A stretch of DNA of 64,000 bases from Cordylochernes scorpioides. Lineage: Eukaryota > Arthropoda > Arachnida > Pseudoscorpiones > Chernetidae. The stretch is from contig CP092872.1 of assembly GCA_030710605.1 (NCBI GenBank), forward strand, positions 5,843,947 through 5,907,946, in the 5' to 3' direction. The translations under genes were made by a program, and so were the position numbers. Under the pieces are notes generated by a model, which saw nothing but the letters and a program-made list of their open reading frames with translations, was not told the origin of the DNA and ran no database searches. The number at the start of each line of letters is the position of its first letter. Within the stretch, counting starts at the first letter, position 1. This document shows positions 47,601 through 59,600 of this stretch, piece after piece.

Positions 47601-50600
47601 CACAAGCAGCCATCTTATGTAAAGTTTATAATCTTGTAGCATCCTCTCTCGTTGATTCTCTTAGTCATGAGAAAAGGATGACGTGGTTTTTATATTAAAC
47701 GGTAATTCTGTTCTCTCTAATTCCATATTTTGACTTTTGAAGAGTTGATTTTAAATTTTAATATATTAATAATTATAAAATTTACCCTGAAAATTGGAAA
47801 CTTAATAGAATTTTTCAGTAAATAATATATATCACGATACACGCGATATATTGTTGCACCAGGTTGCAGCTTGGCAGACTCTTCAGCCTGGATTCTCTCC
47901 TGTGCTGGGTCCTGCATCTTACCAGAGCGTGTTTCAACCATCCTAGAAATTTATAAAAGGGAATAACGAGATAAGTCTACTTTAAGTAGCCACCAGAATC
48001 CTTTTTTTATTTTCTCACATCAAAGAGAGCAGTGAAGTCACAGTGTACCTAAATACAAATGATGATAATCTAAAAATAATCTGTTTTAAATAAATATCAT
48101 AGAATATAAAAATAAATAAATATATAATTTAAATTTCAAATATATTAAAAATAATATAATAAATATGCCATTAATCATGATGTAACACTTCCCCCTCTCC
48201 AGAGGTCGTCACGTCCTCGTGATTGACCTCATCAATTCTTTCAAAATAGGGTTTGATTCTTGAGACATGGACAATCAATGGGTCTTGGCCAGGATTATCT
48301 TTTGGTTCAATTAAGTAATTTACGTTGGACAGCTTCTTTAATATTCTATATGGGCCAAAATATTTTCTCAGTAGTTTCTCACACTTTCCTATTTTCCTAA
48401 TTGGTGTCCAAACTGCTACTAATTCTCCTGGTTCGTAGCTTCTTTCCATGTGTTTCTTGTCATAGTTCTTTTTCATTCTTTCTTGAGTCTTTATTGTGTT
48501 GTTAATAACTAATTTTCTTGTTCTGTTTATTTTGTCTAAGTGATGTTTTATGTATTCATCATAATCATCTTTGTCAATGTCCACCGAGATATTCCTGTCG
48601 TCCAAAAGAGACGTGGGTTCTCTTCCAAACATCAGGAAAAAGGGAGAATATCCTGTGGTTTCCTGAATTGTAGTATTGTAAGCGTGAGTGATGAATGGGA
48701 GTATTTCGTCCCAATTTTTCTGATCAGTGTTCACATACATACTGAGCATATTGATCAATGTTCTATTTAACCGCTCTGTCAATCCATTAGTCTGGGGATG
48801 ATAGCTCGTTGTGAAGCAATGTTTAATCTTGCACGTTTTCATCACCTCTTTCATTAAATTACTGGTAAATTGAGAGCCTCTGTCACTAATAAGATATTGT
48901 GGGGCTCCGTGCCGAAGAAAAATATCCTCTACTAGAAATTTAGAAACTTCTTTCACTGTTGCTTCCGAGACTGCTCTTGTTTCTGCATATCTAGTGTAGT
49001 AGTCCGACAGCACGATTATCCATTTTTTCCTGTTTTTCGTAGATGGTAGTGGACCAACAAAGTCAATTCCAATTCTTTCGAAAGGAAAGTTGGCTGGGGG
49101 GATGGGCTGTAGTAGTCCAGAAGGTAATTGGTTTGAGCCTTTCCTACTTTGGCAAAGGTGACACGTCTTAACGAATTCTGAGACATCCTTTAGCATGGAT
49201 GGCCAAAAGTATTTACTCTTTATTCGGTACATGGTTCTGGCGACGCCCAGATGGCCATTCGACATATGATTGTGATATTCTTTCATAATTTCTCTCTTTT
49301 TATTCTCTGGAACCACAAGCAACCACGCCCTGCCTTCAGGGTTCGGGTTTTTCTTAAAGAGGCATCCATCTTCTTCTTTAAAGTTTTGCGCAATTGATCG
49401 CCTGCTTCCATTAAGGTTTTTCTTAACACTTTCGATAAATTTATCCTCTTCGTCTGTTATTTGATTTAAAAATAGCCTTTCAAAATCCTCATCCCAATCA
49501 GTTTCTGGTAAGGGCCCCCTAGATAAGCCATCGGCGTCCAGATGCTTCTTTCCCGATTTATGTATTATATCGAAGTCATATTCTTGAATTTTCAATGCCC
49601 ATCTTGCCAATCGACCTGTTGGATCCTTCAAGTTTTTGAGCCAGCATAAGGCGTGATGGTCTGTTACTATTTTAAAGTGTCTTCCATAAAGGTAGGGTCG
49701 TAATTTTGACATTGACCAGACAACGGCCAGACATTCTTTTTCAGTGGTTGAATAATTTTGCTCCGCTTTACTTAGGGTACGACTCAAATATGAGATCACC
49801 TTCTCTTCACCACCGATGTCTTGGACAAGTGTTGCACCTATGCCGATGTTGGACGCATCAGTATGAACATAAGTAGGTGCATTTGGATTGAAGTGACCTA
49901 AAATTGGTGGACTTAATAGTGCTGTTTTTAGGGTTTGAAACGCTTCCTCTTGTCTTTCTGTCCAGGTAAATGATACACTTTTTTTTATAAGGTTGGTCAA
50001 AGGGTCAGCAATTTTTGAAAAGTCTTTGATAAATTTTCTATAATATGAACACATTCCCAAAAAGGATTGTACTTCTTTGACCTTTTTGGGCCGAGGAAAA
50101 TTTCTGACAGCTTTGATGTTATGTTCCGCAGGTTTTATACCATGTTTGCTCGTTATATAGCCGAGAATCTCCAATTCTTCAAAAGCAAATCGGCATTTTT
50201 TGTCGTTTAACCTTAAATTAGATTCACGAAAACATCTAAAAACAGCTTCAAGTCTTTTGAGGTGCGTTGGAAAATCCGGGCTATATATGATAACATCATC
50301 CAGATAACACAAACAAATTTGCCATCTCAGATTTCCAAGCATATTCTCCATATTTCTCTCAAAGGTAGCAGGCGCGTTACAAAGTCCAAAAGGCATCACG
50401 TTGAATTCATATAATCCATGCGCTGTAGTGAAAGCTGTTTTCTCTTTGTCTCTTTCTTCGACTTCAACTTGCCAATATCCAGATCTGAGGTCTATTGCTG
50501 AGAAGTGTGTAGATCCTTGGAGAGTATCCATAACTTCGTCTATTCTAGGGATCGGATAGACATCTTTTACCGTCACATTATTCAGTTTTCTGTAGTCCAC

Positions 50601-53600
50601 ACAAAATCTGTATTTACCATCTCGCTTCTTGACCAATATTACTGGAAAAGACCAGGGGCTAGAAGATGGCCTAATTATGCCTTCTGTAAGCATCTCGTCA
50701 ATTTGCTCTTTTATAATATCTCGTTCTTTAGCACTTACCCGGTAAGGCTTGTGTTTAATTGGCTTCGCGTCTTCTGTGTCTATCCGATGTTTTGCCAAAT
50801 TGGTTCTCCCTAATCTCGATGAAAAAAGATCTCCATACCTTTCTAAAACTTGTTTTAACTCCTTCTGTTCCTTTGGTGAAAGATTTTCGTTTATTTGGAA
50901 TCTAGGTTCTTCGTTCTTTTCTACCTCTCTTTCTCGACTCACATTTATTTTCGCTGGACTACTTCCAAAAGCCAATGTTTGGTTTTTCATTATTTTTAAC
51001 GGTCGAGGATACGGATTAGTTATCCAGATGTGTGTTTCCCTATTTATAACATTGATCAAGCTTCTTGCTAGACGAAGTCCATTTGTTTGAAACATTTTGC
51101 TGCTCTCTTCGATAATATATTCTCCATCCTCTGTTTCTACCAATGCCTTGATCAATTTCATGGAACATTCCGGTACAATGGAATCCTTGGCACTCTTTAT
51201 TTTCAACATTTCAAAATTGATTTCGTCATGATTATTCGTCAAATCATATTTTATAGTTTCTTGCTTACAATCTATTTTTGCGTTCATTTTCTTAAGGAAA
51301 TCTCTCCCAAGAATTAATGTCCGTAAATGCGTTTTCAATATCACAAAGTTGTGTGATAATGTTTCGTCATCAATTTTTATATTTAAAAATATACTTCCTA
51401 CCATGTCCAATTTTTTTCCATCGGGTCCTGCACAAATTTTTGCGAGTTTACTTATACCATGGCCTGTATCGAGGGCCGTTCTGAGGTCGACCACTGAGAG
51501 GTCAGCACCTGTATCAACCAAAGCTTCAAAAGTCCCTATCTTGTCCACATTAATTTTTAATTTGTATTTAGGGTCCAACTTCTTGATTCCGTTTATGGTC
51601 GACTTGCTTTGATTGACAGATTCAGGCGCGACGCTTAGTTTAAATCTTCCAACACGGAATATCTATTCCGGGTAGGAATATTTGTCTGTGTGCTATGACA
51701 TACATCAGCATAAAGCCGAGGTCCTGATTTCTCTGATGTTTCATTCATTTGGCATTTTTCTTCGACCTTTTCTTGGGTATCTGCTGGATCCTCTTCTAGG
51801 ATTCTTATAAACTTGACCCTACAATAACGGGCCACGTGCCCTGGCTTGTTACATTTAAAGCAGATTGGTCTTCCATCTTCCGTCCTATTTTTGCTCACTT
51901 CTTGGCTTTTATTGTAAGTGTTTCTCTGAAGGTTTGGTTTCGGCACAAAGTTAGAATTATAAGGACGTCTAGGGGTAGAGGGCTGGGGAAAGTTGTTTCG
52001 ATACTGTCTGGGGGTAGGAGGGGAGTCGTTCTTGTAATTATTGGAAACAGGGGCTTGGGGCTTGGAAGTGGTCTGGTAGTTTCGTGCGGCAGTCGGCGGC
52101 ACGTACCTCGATTGTTGTTGGGGTCTAGAATAGCGCGGACCGTTATATAGGTTTCTGGATTTCTCCACACGTTCCCGATACTTCTTTTCAAAATAATCCA
52201 TTTTCTTGCACACGACAAGAAGGTCATCGGTCGTTTTAGGAGGGTTCAGGTAGAGCGCGAATGAGTACTCTTTTTTCAGTCCTCCAATAACATGTTCAAT
52301 TTTTGTTTCTTCTTCCATTGCGGGGTCAACCTTGTTGCACAACACTAGAATGTCTTCCGCGAACCTGATTGCTGGTTCATTCCAGTGTTGCATTCTGTTG
52401 AGCTTCATTCTAAGTTCTTCTTTATTCGCGTCCAAAGAAAAATCCTGAATGAGGCGGATTTTAATATTTTCCCAGCTCGTGAAACTAGCTTTGTGTAAAT
52501 TCAACCAGGTTTTAGCGCTTCCCGTCATGTTCATGGCGGCATAACGAGAGATAATGTAGTCTGCCCAATGGTACAAGAAGCCAATTTCTTCAAGAGATTC
52601 AATCCATGGGCGAGGGTCTTCCGTTCCATCATACTTGGGGATGTCGATGTTGGGATTCAGGACAACTGGGTCGGAACTAGCATCTCTACCAATTGTTGCA
52701 CCAGGTTGCAGCTTGGCAGACTCTTCAGCCTGGATTCTCTCCTGTGCTGGGTCCTGCATCTTACCAGAGCGTGTTTCAACCATCCTAGAAATTTATAAAA
52801 GGGAATAACGAGATAAGTCTACTTTAAGTAGCCACCAGAATCCTTTTTTTATTTTCTCACATCAAAGAGAGCAGTGAAGTCACAGTGTACCTAAATACAA
52901 ATGATGATAATCTAAAAATAATCTGTTTTAAATAAATATCATAGAATATAAAAATAAATAAATATATAATTTAAATTTCAAATATATTAAAAATAATATA
53001 ATAAATATGCCATTAATCATGATGTAACAATATATAAATATATGATAATACACGCCATACCCAAGTTAAAAAGCGTAATTGTGCATACAATTGAACACAC
53101 GAAATGTTTATCGTTATACAGCTAATCTTATACATTTTTCGATGAACATCTGAAGCCTTGTATTACCAATATTTCAATAGGTGGAGTATCAATCCTTTAT
53201 CAAAAGTACAAAATAATTTCTTCTTCTTTCTTATCTGTGAAGTAGAATGCGTCCGCCTTTGTCATTAAGACTGGTAGCACTACTCAGTGGTAGGCCGACT
53301 TAGCTCCAAAAGAAATGGCCGCCTCTGACATGAGGAACAGACGCCATGTGCAGCCGCTCCTAACATGGAGTACAGAATCATCCTGTATCCCTGGAGCCCT
53401 TACAGGGTACTATCAGCCAGGCCAGCTGTGCCCGGGTTTTTTTAACGAGCCTGTTACTGCTCCTCCTCCTTTTTCATCCGGACTTGGGACCAGCAAAGGC
53501 GGAGTTTAACAAAAGGGTTTACTTTGTCCAAATCAGCGTCACATAAAACAAACACTTGGTTATTACTTGATAAGGATTATCGTTCTGCAAATCGACAAGT

Positions 53601-56600
53601 TTGTAAAATTTTAAAATATTGAAGATCAATATTTGGTTTTCTTTGTTAGAAAGATTTTATTATAGATTGGAGGTCGGTGTACGAGTGGTCTAAACTGTTG
53701 GTTTTCGACCGCTACTACCCGGGATCAAATCCCGCATTGGACACTTTTTCTTATTGAAAAAAAATGCTCAAATGGCCCTCGATTCTTGAAAAAGTCCAAC
53801 CTTACCAGTGAGTGCAGGTAACCAAACGGGGCTCTGGCACTTTTGTAATGGCAAAAGTCGAACTGCTTTTCACATATGTAGATATGTGGTGCACTTACAG
53901 TTAAATCAGTCGCCAACTTCTACCCATCATAATTAGCATGGCCTGTACAATGTGTACTTTGGGATAATAAAAACTTACTACTGTCCTTACTGCATTGAAA
54001 ATGAAATATTGCCTGGCCCGTCAGTGTTGAACCTTCCCAGCGGTGTTTGGCCAGTTTTAATAAACCCTACCGCTCAGAAATTGTTGTTGTTTCTTATCCC
54101 CTTGTGCAAAGATTACACAAATTGTAGATTTCTCGATTTTCTAAACATGTAGTTATATTGCTGAGTTTTACATATTCTAATTCTGTAATGTTGGTTGTTA
54201 CAGATTTGGCGGTGCTAAGCTTTGAGAATGTCGACGGAAGACGTAAGTACAACATTAATCTACAGTTGTTTGTATTCATCAAGTTTGGTTCATGACGACT
54301 ATATGGACAAATATCCTACAATTTGATCTGTTAGTGGCCATCACTCGCAGCTCCCAGGCAACTTTCTTGACCTCTTCTAGCCAGCTCATTGTAATCTTCC
54401 TCTCTTTATTTGTCCTTCAATTGTTCCTATCTAAAGTTGTTATTATTACAGTTACCAGGTCTATTAGCATGAAACGCGAAAATTTTCAGTGAATTCAAAA
54501 GTTCACCAGTTGTTGTTAGTATTAATAAAGTTTGACTTTTGGCGACTATATGGACAAATATTCTTCAATTTGATCCACGTAGCTTTCTTGACCGTTCCAG
54601 GTCTTCCTTCAATTTTTCCAACATTATTTTACAGTTTTTGTATTGTTAGTATTAATCAAGTTTGACCTTTGGCGACTATATGGACAAATATTCTTCAATT
54701 TGATCCACGTAGCTTTCTTGACACTTCCAGGTCTTCCTTCAATTTTCCAGCATTATTTTACAGTTGTTGTGTTGTTAGTATTAATCAAGTTTGACCTTTG
54801 GCGACTATACGGACAAATTTTCTTCAATTTGATCCACGTAGCTTTCTTGACCCTTCCAGGTCTTCCTTCAATTTTTCCAACATTATTTTACAGTTTTTGT
54901 ATTGTTAGTATTAATCAAGTTTGACCTTTGGCGACTATACGGACAAATTTTCTTCAATTTGATCCACGTAGCTTTCTTGACCCTTCCAGGTCTTCCTTCA
55001 ATTTTTCCAACATTATTTTACAGTTTTTGTATTGTTAGTATTAATCAAGTTTGACTTTTGGCGACTATATGGACAAATTTTCTTCAATTTGATCCACGTA
55101 GCTTTCTTGACCCTTCCAGGTCTTCCTTCAATTTTTCCAACCTTATTTTACAGTTTTTGTATTGTTAGTATTAATCAAGTTTGACCTTTGGCGACTATAC
55201 GGACAAATTTTCTTCAATTTGATCCACGTAGCTTTCTTGACCCTTCCAGGTCTTCCTTCAATTTTTCCAACCTTATTTTACAGTTTTTGTATTGTTAGTA
55301 TTAATCAAGTTTGACCTTTGGCGACTATACGGACAAATTTTCTTCAATTTGATCCACGTAGCTTTCTTGACCCTTCCAGGTCTTCCTTCAATTTTTCCAA
55401 CATTATTTTACAGTTTTTGTATTGTTAGTATTAATCAAGTTTGACCTTTGGCGACTATACGGACAAATTTTCTTCAATTTGATCCACGTAGCTTTCTTGA
55501 CCCTTCCAGGTCTTCCTTCAATTTTTCCAACATTATTTTACAGTTTTTGTATTGTTAGTATTAATCAAGTTTGACTTTTGGCGACTATACGGACAAATAT
55601 TCTTCAATTTGATCCACGTAGCTTTCTTGACCCTTCCAGGTCTTCCTTCAATTTTTCCAACATTATTTTACAGTTTTTGTATTGTTAGTATTAATCAAGT
55701 TTGACTTTTGGCGACTATACGGACAAATTTTCTTCAATTTGATCCACGTAGCTTTCTTAACCCTTCCAGGTCTTCCTTCAATTTTTCCAACATTATTTTA
55801 CAGTTTTTGTATTGTTAGTATTAATCAAGTTTGACTTTTGGCGACTATACGGACAAATTTTCTTCAATTTGATCCACGTAGCTTTCTTAACCCTTCCAGG
55901 TCTTCCTTCAATTTTTCCAACATTATTTTACAGTTTTTGTGTTCTTAGTATTCACCAGGTTTGACTTGTGGTGACTATATGGACAAATTTTCTTCAATTT
56001 GATCCACGTAGCTTTCTTAACCCTTCCAGGTCTTCCTTCAATTTTTCCAACATTATTTTACAGTTTTTGTGTTCTTAGTATTCACCAGGTTTGACTTTTG
56101 GTGACTATATGGACAAATATTCTCCAATTTCATCCATGTAGCTTTCTTAACCCCTTCTAGGCAGCCCATTGCAGGTCTTCCTCTCTTTCTTCGTCCTTCA
56201 AATTTTCCCAACATTATTTTACAGTATTCTGTTGTTAGTATATCCATATTCGAAACTATTATAGACGCGTATGATTCTTTTTAAAAATAAACAATTTCTA
56301 TTGTCCTTACTGCAATGAAAATATTAATGGAAGGGCCTCGCTCATCAGTGGTGAACCCTCCCAGCGGTTTCGTTAGTTTAATCTACCATACCGCTGTTAT
56401 ACACGTCTTTTGTACACGTAGAAAAACACGTGTACGCGCCCGCAAGTTTGTAGTATCTATAATAGTTTCGAATTTTGATAACAGATGGCGCGCTAATGCA
56501 TCATAGTATATCCATCAAGGCTGACTTTTGACGACTATATGGACAAATATTCTCCAATTTGACCTATTAGTGACCACCACTTGCAGCTCACAGGCAGCTT

Positions 56601-59600
56601 TCTTGACCCTTTCCAGCCATTGCAGGTCTTCCTCTATTTCTTTTCCTTTACTTTTCCCCAACATTATTCAACAGTTGTTGTTGTTAGTATTAATCAAGTT
56701 TGACTATATTAGTGACTATATGGACAAATATTTTCCAATATAATCCATGTAGCTTTCTTGACCCCTTCCAGCTAGCTCATTGCAGGTCTTCCTCTTTTTC
56801 TTCGTACTTCAAATTTTCCCAACATTATTCTACAGTATTCTGTTGTTAGTATATCCATTAAGGTTGTCTTTTGACGACTATATGGACAAATATTTTCCAA
56901 TTTGATCTGTTAGTGGCCATCACTCGCAGCTCACATGCAACTTTCTTGACCTCTTCTAGCCAGCTCATTGTAGTTCTTCCTCTCTTTATTGGTCCTTCGC
57001 TTTTCCCCAACATTATTCAATAGTTTTTGTTGTTAGTATTTGTGCTGAGAACATGGACGAGAACCTCTACGTATGTTTTCCCACGTGACGCAGCGGAGCG
57101 TGACCTTGGCTGCACGGGTGAGTCAGTTGTTGTTTGGCTCTCAGTATGAACGGACGTTAAAACATGGTGGCAGCGATAACTGGATAAAATACGAACCCGT
57201 ATATTGCAAAATATCGATTTTTGCGTACCTTGGAAGATAATTCATCATGGCTCAGATTCAACCTCCAGAAACTTTCGACTTCTCGACTCCCAACGAATGG
57301 CCCAAATGGAGGAAAAGATTCGAACGATACCTCGTGGTCAGTGGAATGAAGAAGAAAGAGGAGGCGGACAAGATCGATTTGTTCATGTACTTGATGGGCG
57401 ACCGCGCGGATGATATATTCAGGACCTTCAAGTTCGAAAAGGAGGAAGAGGCAACGAAAATTGATTCCGTCCTCAAGGCGTTCGACAGCCACTTCTGTGT
57501 CAGAAAGAATATTATCTACGAACGTGCGAAGTTTAATTCAAGAATCCAAGAGGATCGGGAGCCAGTGGACGAATTCATCACTTCATTGTACAAATTGGCT
57601 GATAGTTGCGAATTTGAGGGTCTTCATGAGCAGTTGATCCGTGACCGAATTGTGGTTGGAGTGAGGGACAAAGCTCTATCTGAAAGAATGCAGTTAGACA
57701 GCGAACTGACTTTGGAAAAGGCGGTGAAAATGGTTCGACAGCAGGAAGCCGTTCGACAGCAGCAAATCGACCTGCAGCGTCCCTCAACAAGCCAAAAGGT
57801 CAATCAGGTGAAGTTCAACTCGAAGAAACAATCACCGAAACAACAACAGCAGCCTTCGAGGAAGAAGGAGAAGTCAGCCAAAACAAGATCACGATGTCCA
57901 AAATGCGGAGGTTTCACCCACAGGGAAGGACAGGCCTGCCGTGCTGAAGGACAAAGATGTAACCTATGTTCAAAAACAGGCCATTTTGCAAATTGCTGCC
58001 CAGATAAGCAGGCGAAGACTGCGGAAGTCAAAGCTGTTTCTGATCTTGATGAAGAAATTGGTTTTCTCCTGGAGGTCTCAGCTGTGGAGGATTCATCTAA
58101 TCTCGATAAGGATGAAGACGAGTGCAGGAGGCGATGGACAGCAGAAATCCAAGTGAACGGGAAAAAGGTGAAGTTCAAGCTCGACTCCCAGGCGGATGTT
58201 ACATGTGTTCCTCTGTGTCTCTTCAAGAAGATAATGGGACAGCAACGACTAGTGAAAAGTGATATCAACCTTAGAGCTGCTGAATTCTCCGAACTTCAGA
58301 CTGTGGGTATGTTTATATCAACGCTGCGAATTGGCAATTATGAAATCAAGGAGAAGATTTATGTCATTCGTCGTTTGAGTGAACCTCTTCTGAGTCGCCG
58401 GGCATGTGAGCTCTTGAACCTGGCGAGGCGAATTGAAGTGGTTGCGACGAGAATTAACCCGATCAAGGAATTCCCTGAAGTTTTTGAAGGACTGGGACAG
58501 ATCGGAAACCCTTACGAAATCAAATTGAAACCTGGGGCAAAACCATATGCTGTGCATACTCCTCGACGGGTACCAATACCTTTGATGGAAAAGCTCAAAA
58601 CAAGATTGGAAGAGCTCGACAAAGACGAGATCTTGACGAAGATTTTTGAAGCTCAACAAGAAGATACGACCCTGAAAGCAGTAGTCAACTACCTTGAGCA
58701 AGGCTGGCCAGATAAGAAGAAGATGTCACAGGCTCTGCTCTCTTATTGGCATGTCAAGGATGAACTCGGCGTTCAAAATGGACTACTGATGCGTGGCTGT
58801 CGTCTTGTTATTCCAGCAAGTATGAAACTGGAGATCCTAGATAAGTTGCACGCTGGGCACTTTGGGATTACAAAAACAAGACTTCGCGCACGTGAGACGG
58901 TATGGTGGCCTGGAATTTCGGAAGAGATCGCGGAAACAGTCAGAAAGTGCAGTGTTTGTATCCAGGAAGCCGTCTCAAAACATGAACCTTTGATACCAAC
59001 CAACTTTCCTACACGACCGTGGCAAAAGATTGGAATGGATTTGTTCAAGTTCGAGAATAAGTGGTATCTAGTCGTAATTGACTATTATTCTCGATATCCT
59101 GAAATGGTTCAGCTGGATCGGCTCACAGCCAGTGTGGTGGTGCGTAGTTGCAAATCCATATTTGCCCGACATGGAGTACCAGAAACTGTTGTAAGCGATA
59201 ATGGGACGCAATTTGGAGCTGCTCGTGAATTTGCAAATTTCGCAAGGCAGTACGGATTCACACATGTCACTTCAAGTCCTCGATTCCCGCAGAGCAATGG
59301 GATGGCAGAAGCAGGTGTGAAAATTGCTAAGTTGATCCTCAAGAAAAATCAAGACCCATCGCTTGGACTCCTGGAGTATCGATCGACCCCTTTGGAGAAC
59401 GGTTACAGCCCTGCTGAGCTTCTCATGGGACGTAAACTCCGAACGACTTTGCCAATTGCACCAGAGAATCTTAATCCAAAGTTGGTGGACTCTCAGGCCC
59501 TGAAAAGAAAGGAGGGGAGAAGGAGAAAGGATATGAAATCCAGATATGATCGACGCTGCGGAGCTACGGACATGGAGGAGCTATCCGAAGGTGACACTGT

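Larger units (their letters stand above)
47851..53029 (-). mobile_element. Ty3/Gypsy LTR retrotransposon with extended left end
   Basis: Minus strand: LTR plus leader (from 53029), gag, pol, polypurine tract (GGAGAGGGGGAAG), second LTR (from 48187). The left copy continues past the LTR through the leader into the first ~90 nt of gag before stopping at 47851. The two 337-bp copies (47851-48187 and 52693-53029) appear identical, so insertion was recent. ATATA lies directly outside both ends. No env. Antisense in the intron between exons 15 and 16. Confidence 0.93.

Noticed and set aside
57804-58268. 154-residue minus-strand frame inside the RT-less element
   Set aside because: Antisense shadow of the gag/zinc-knuckle region.
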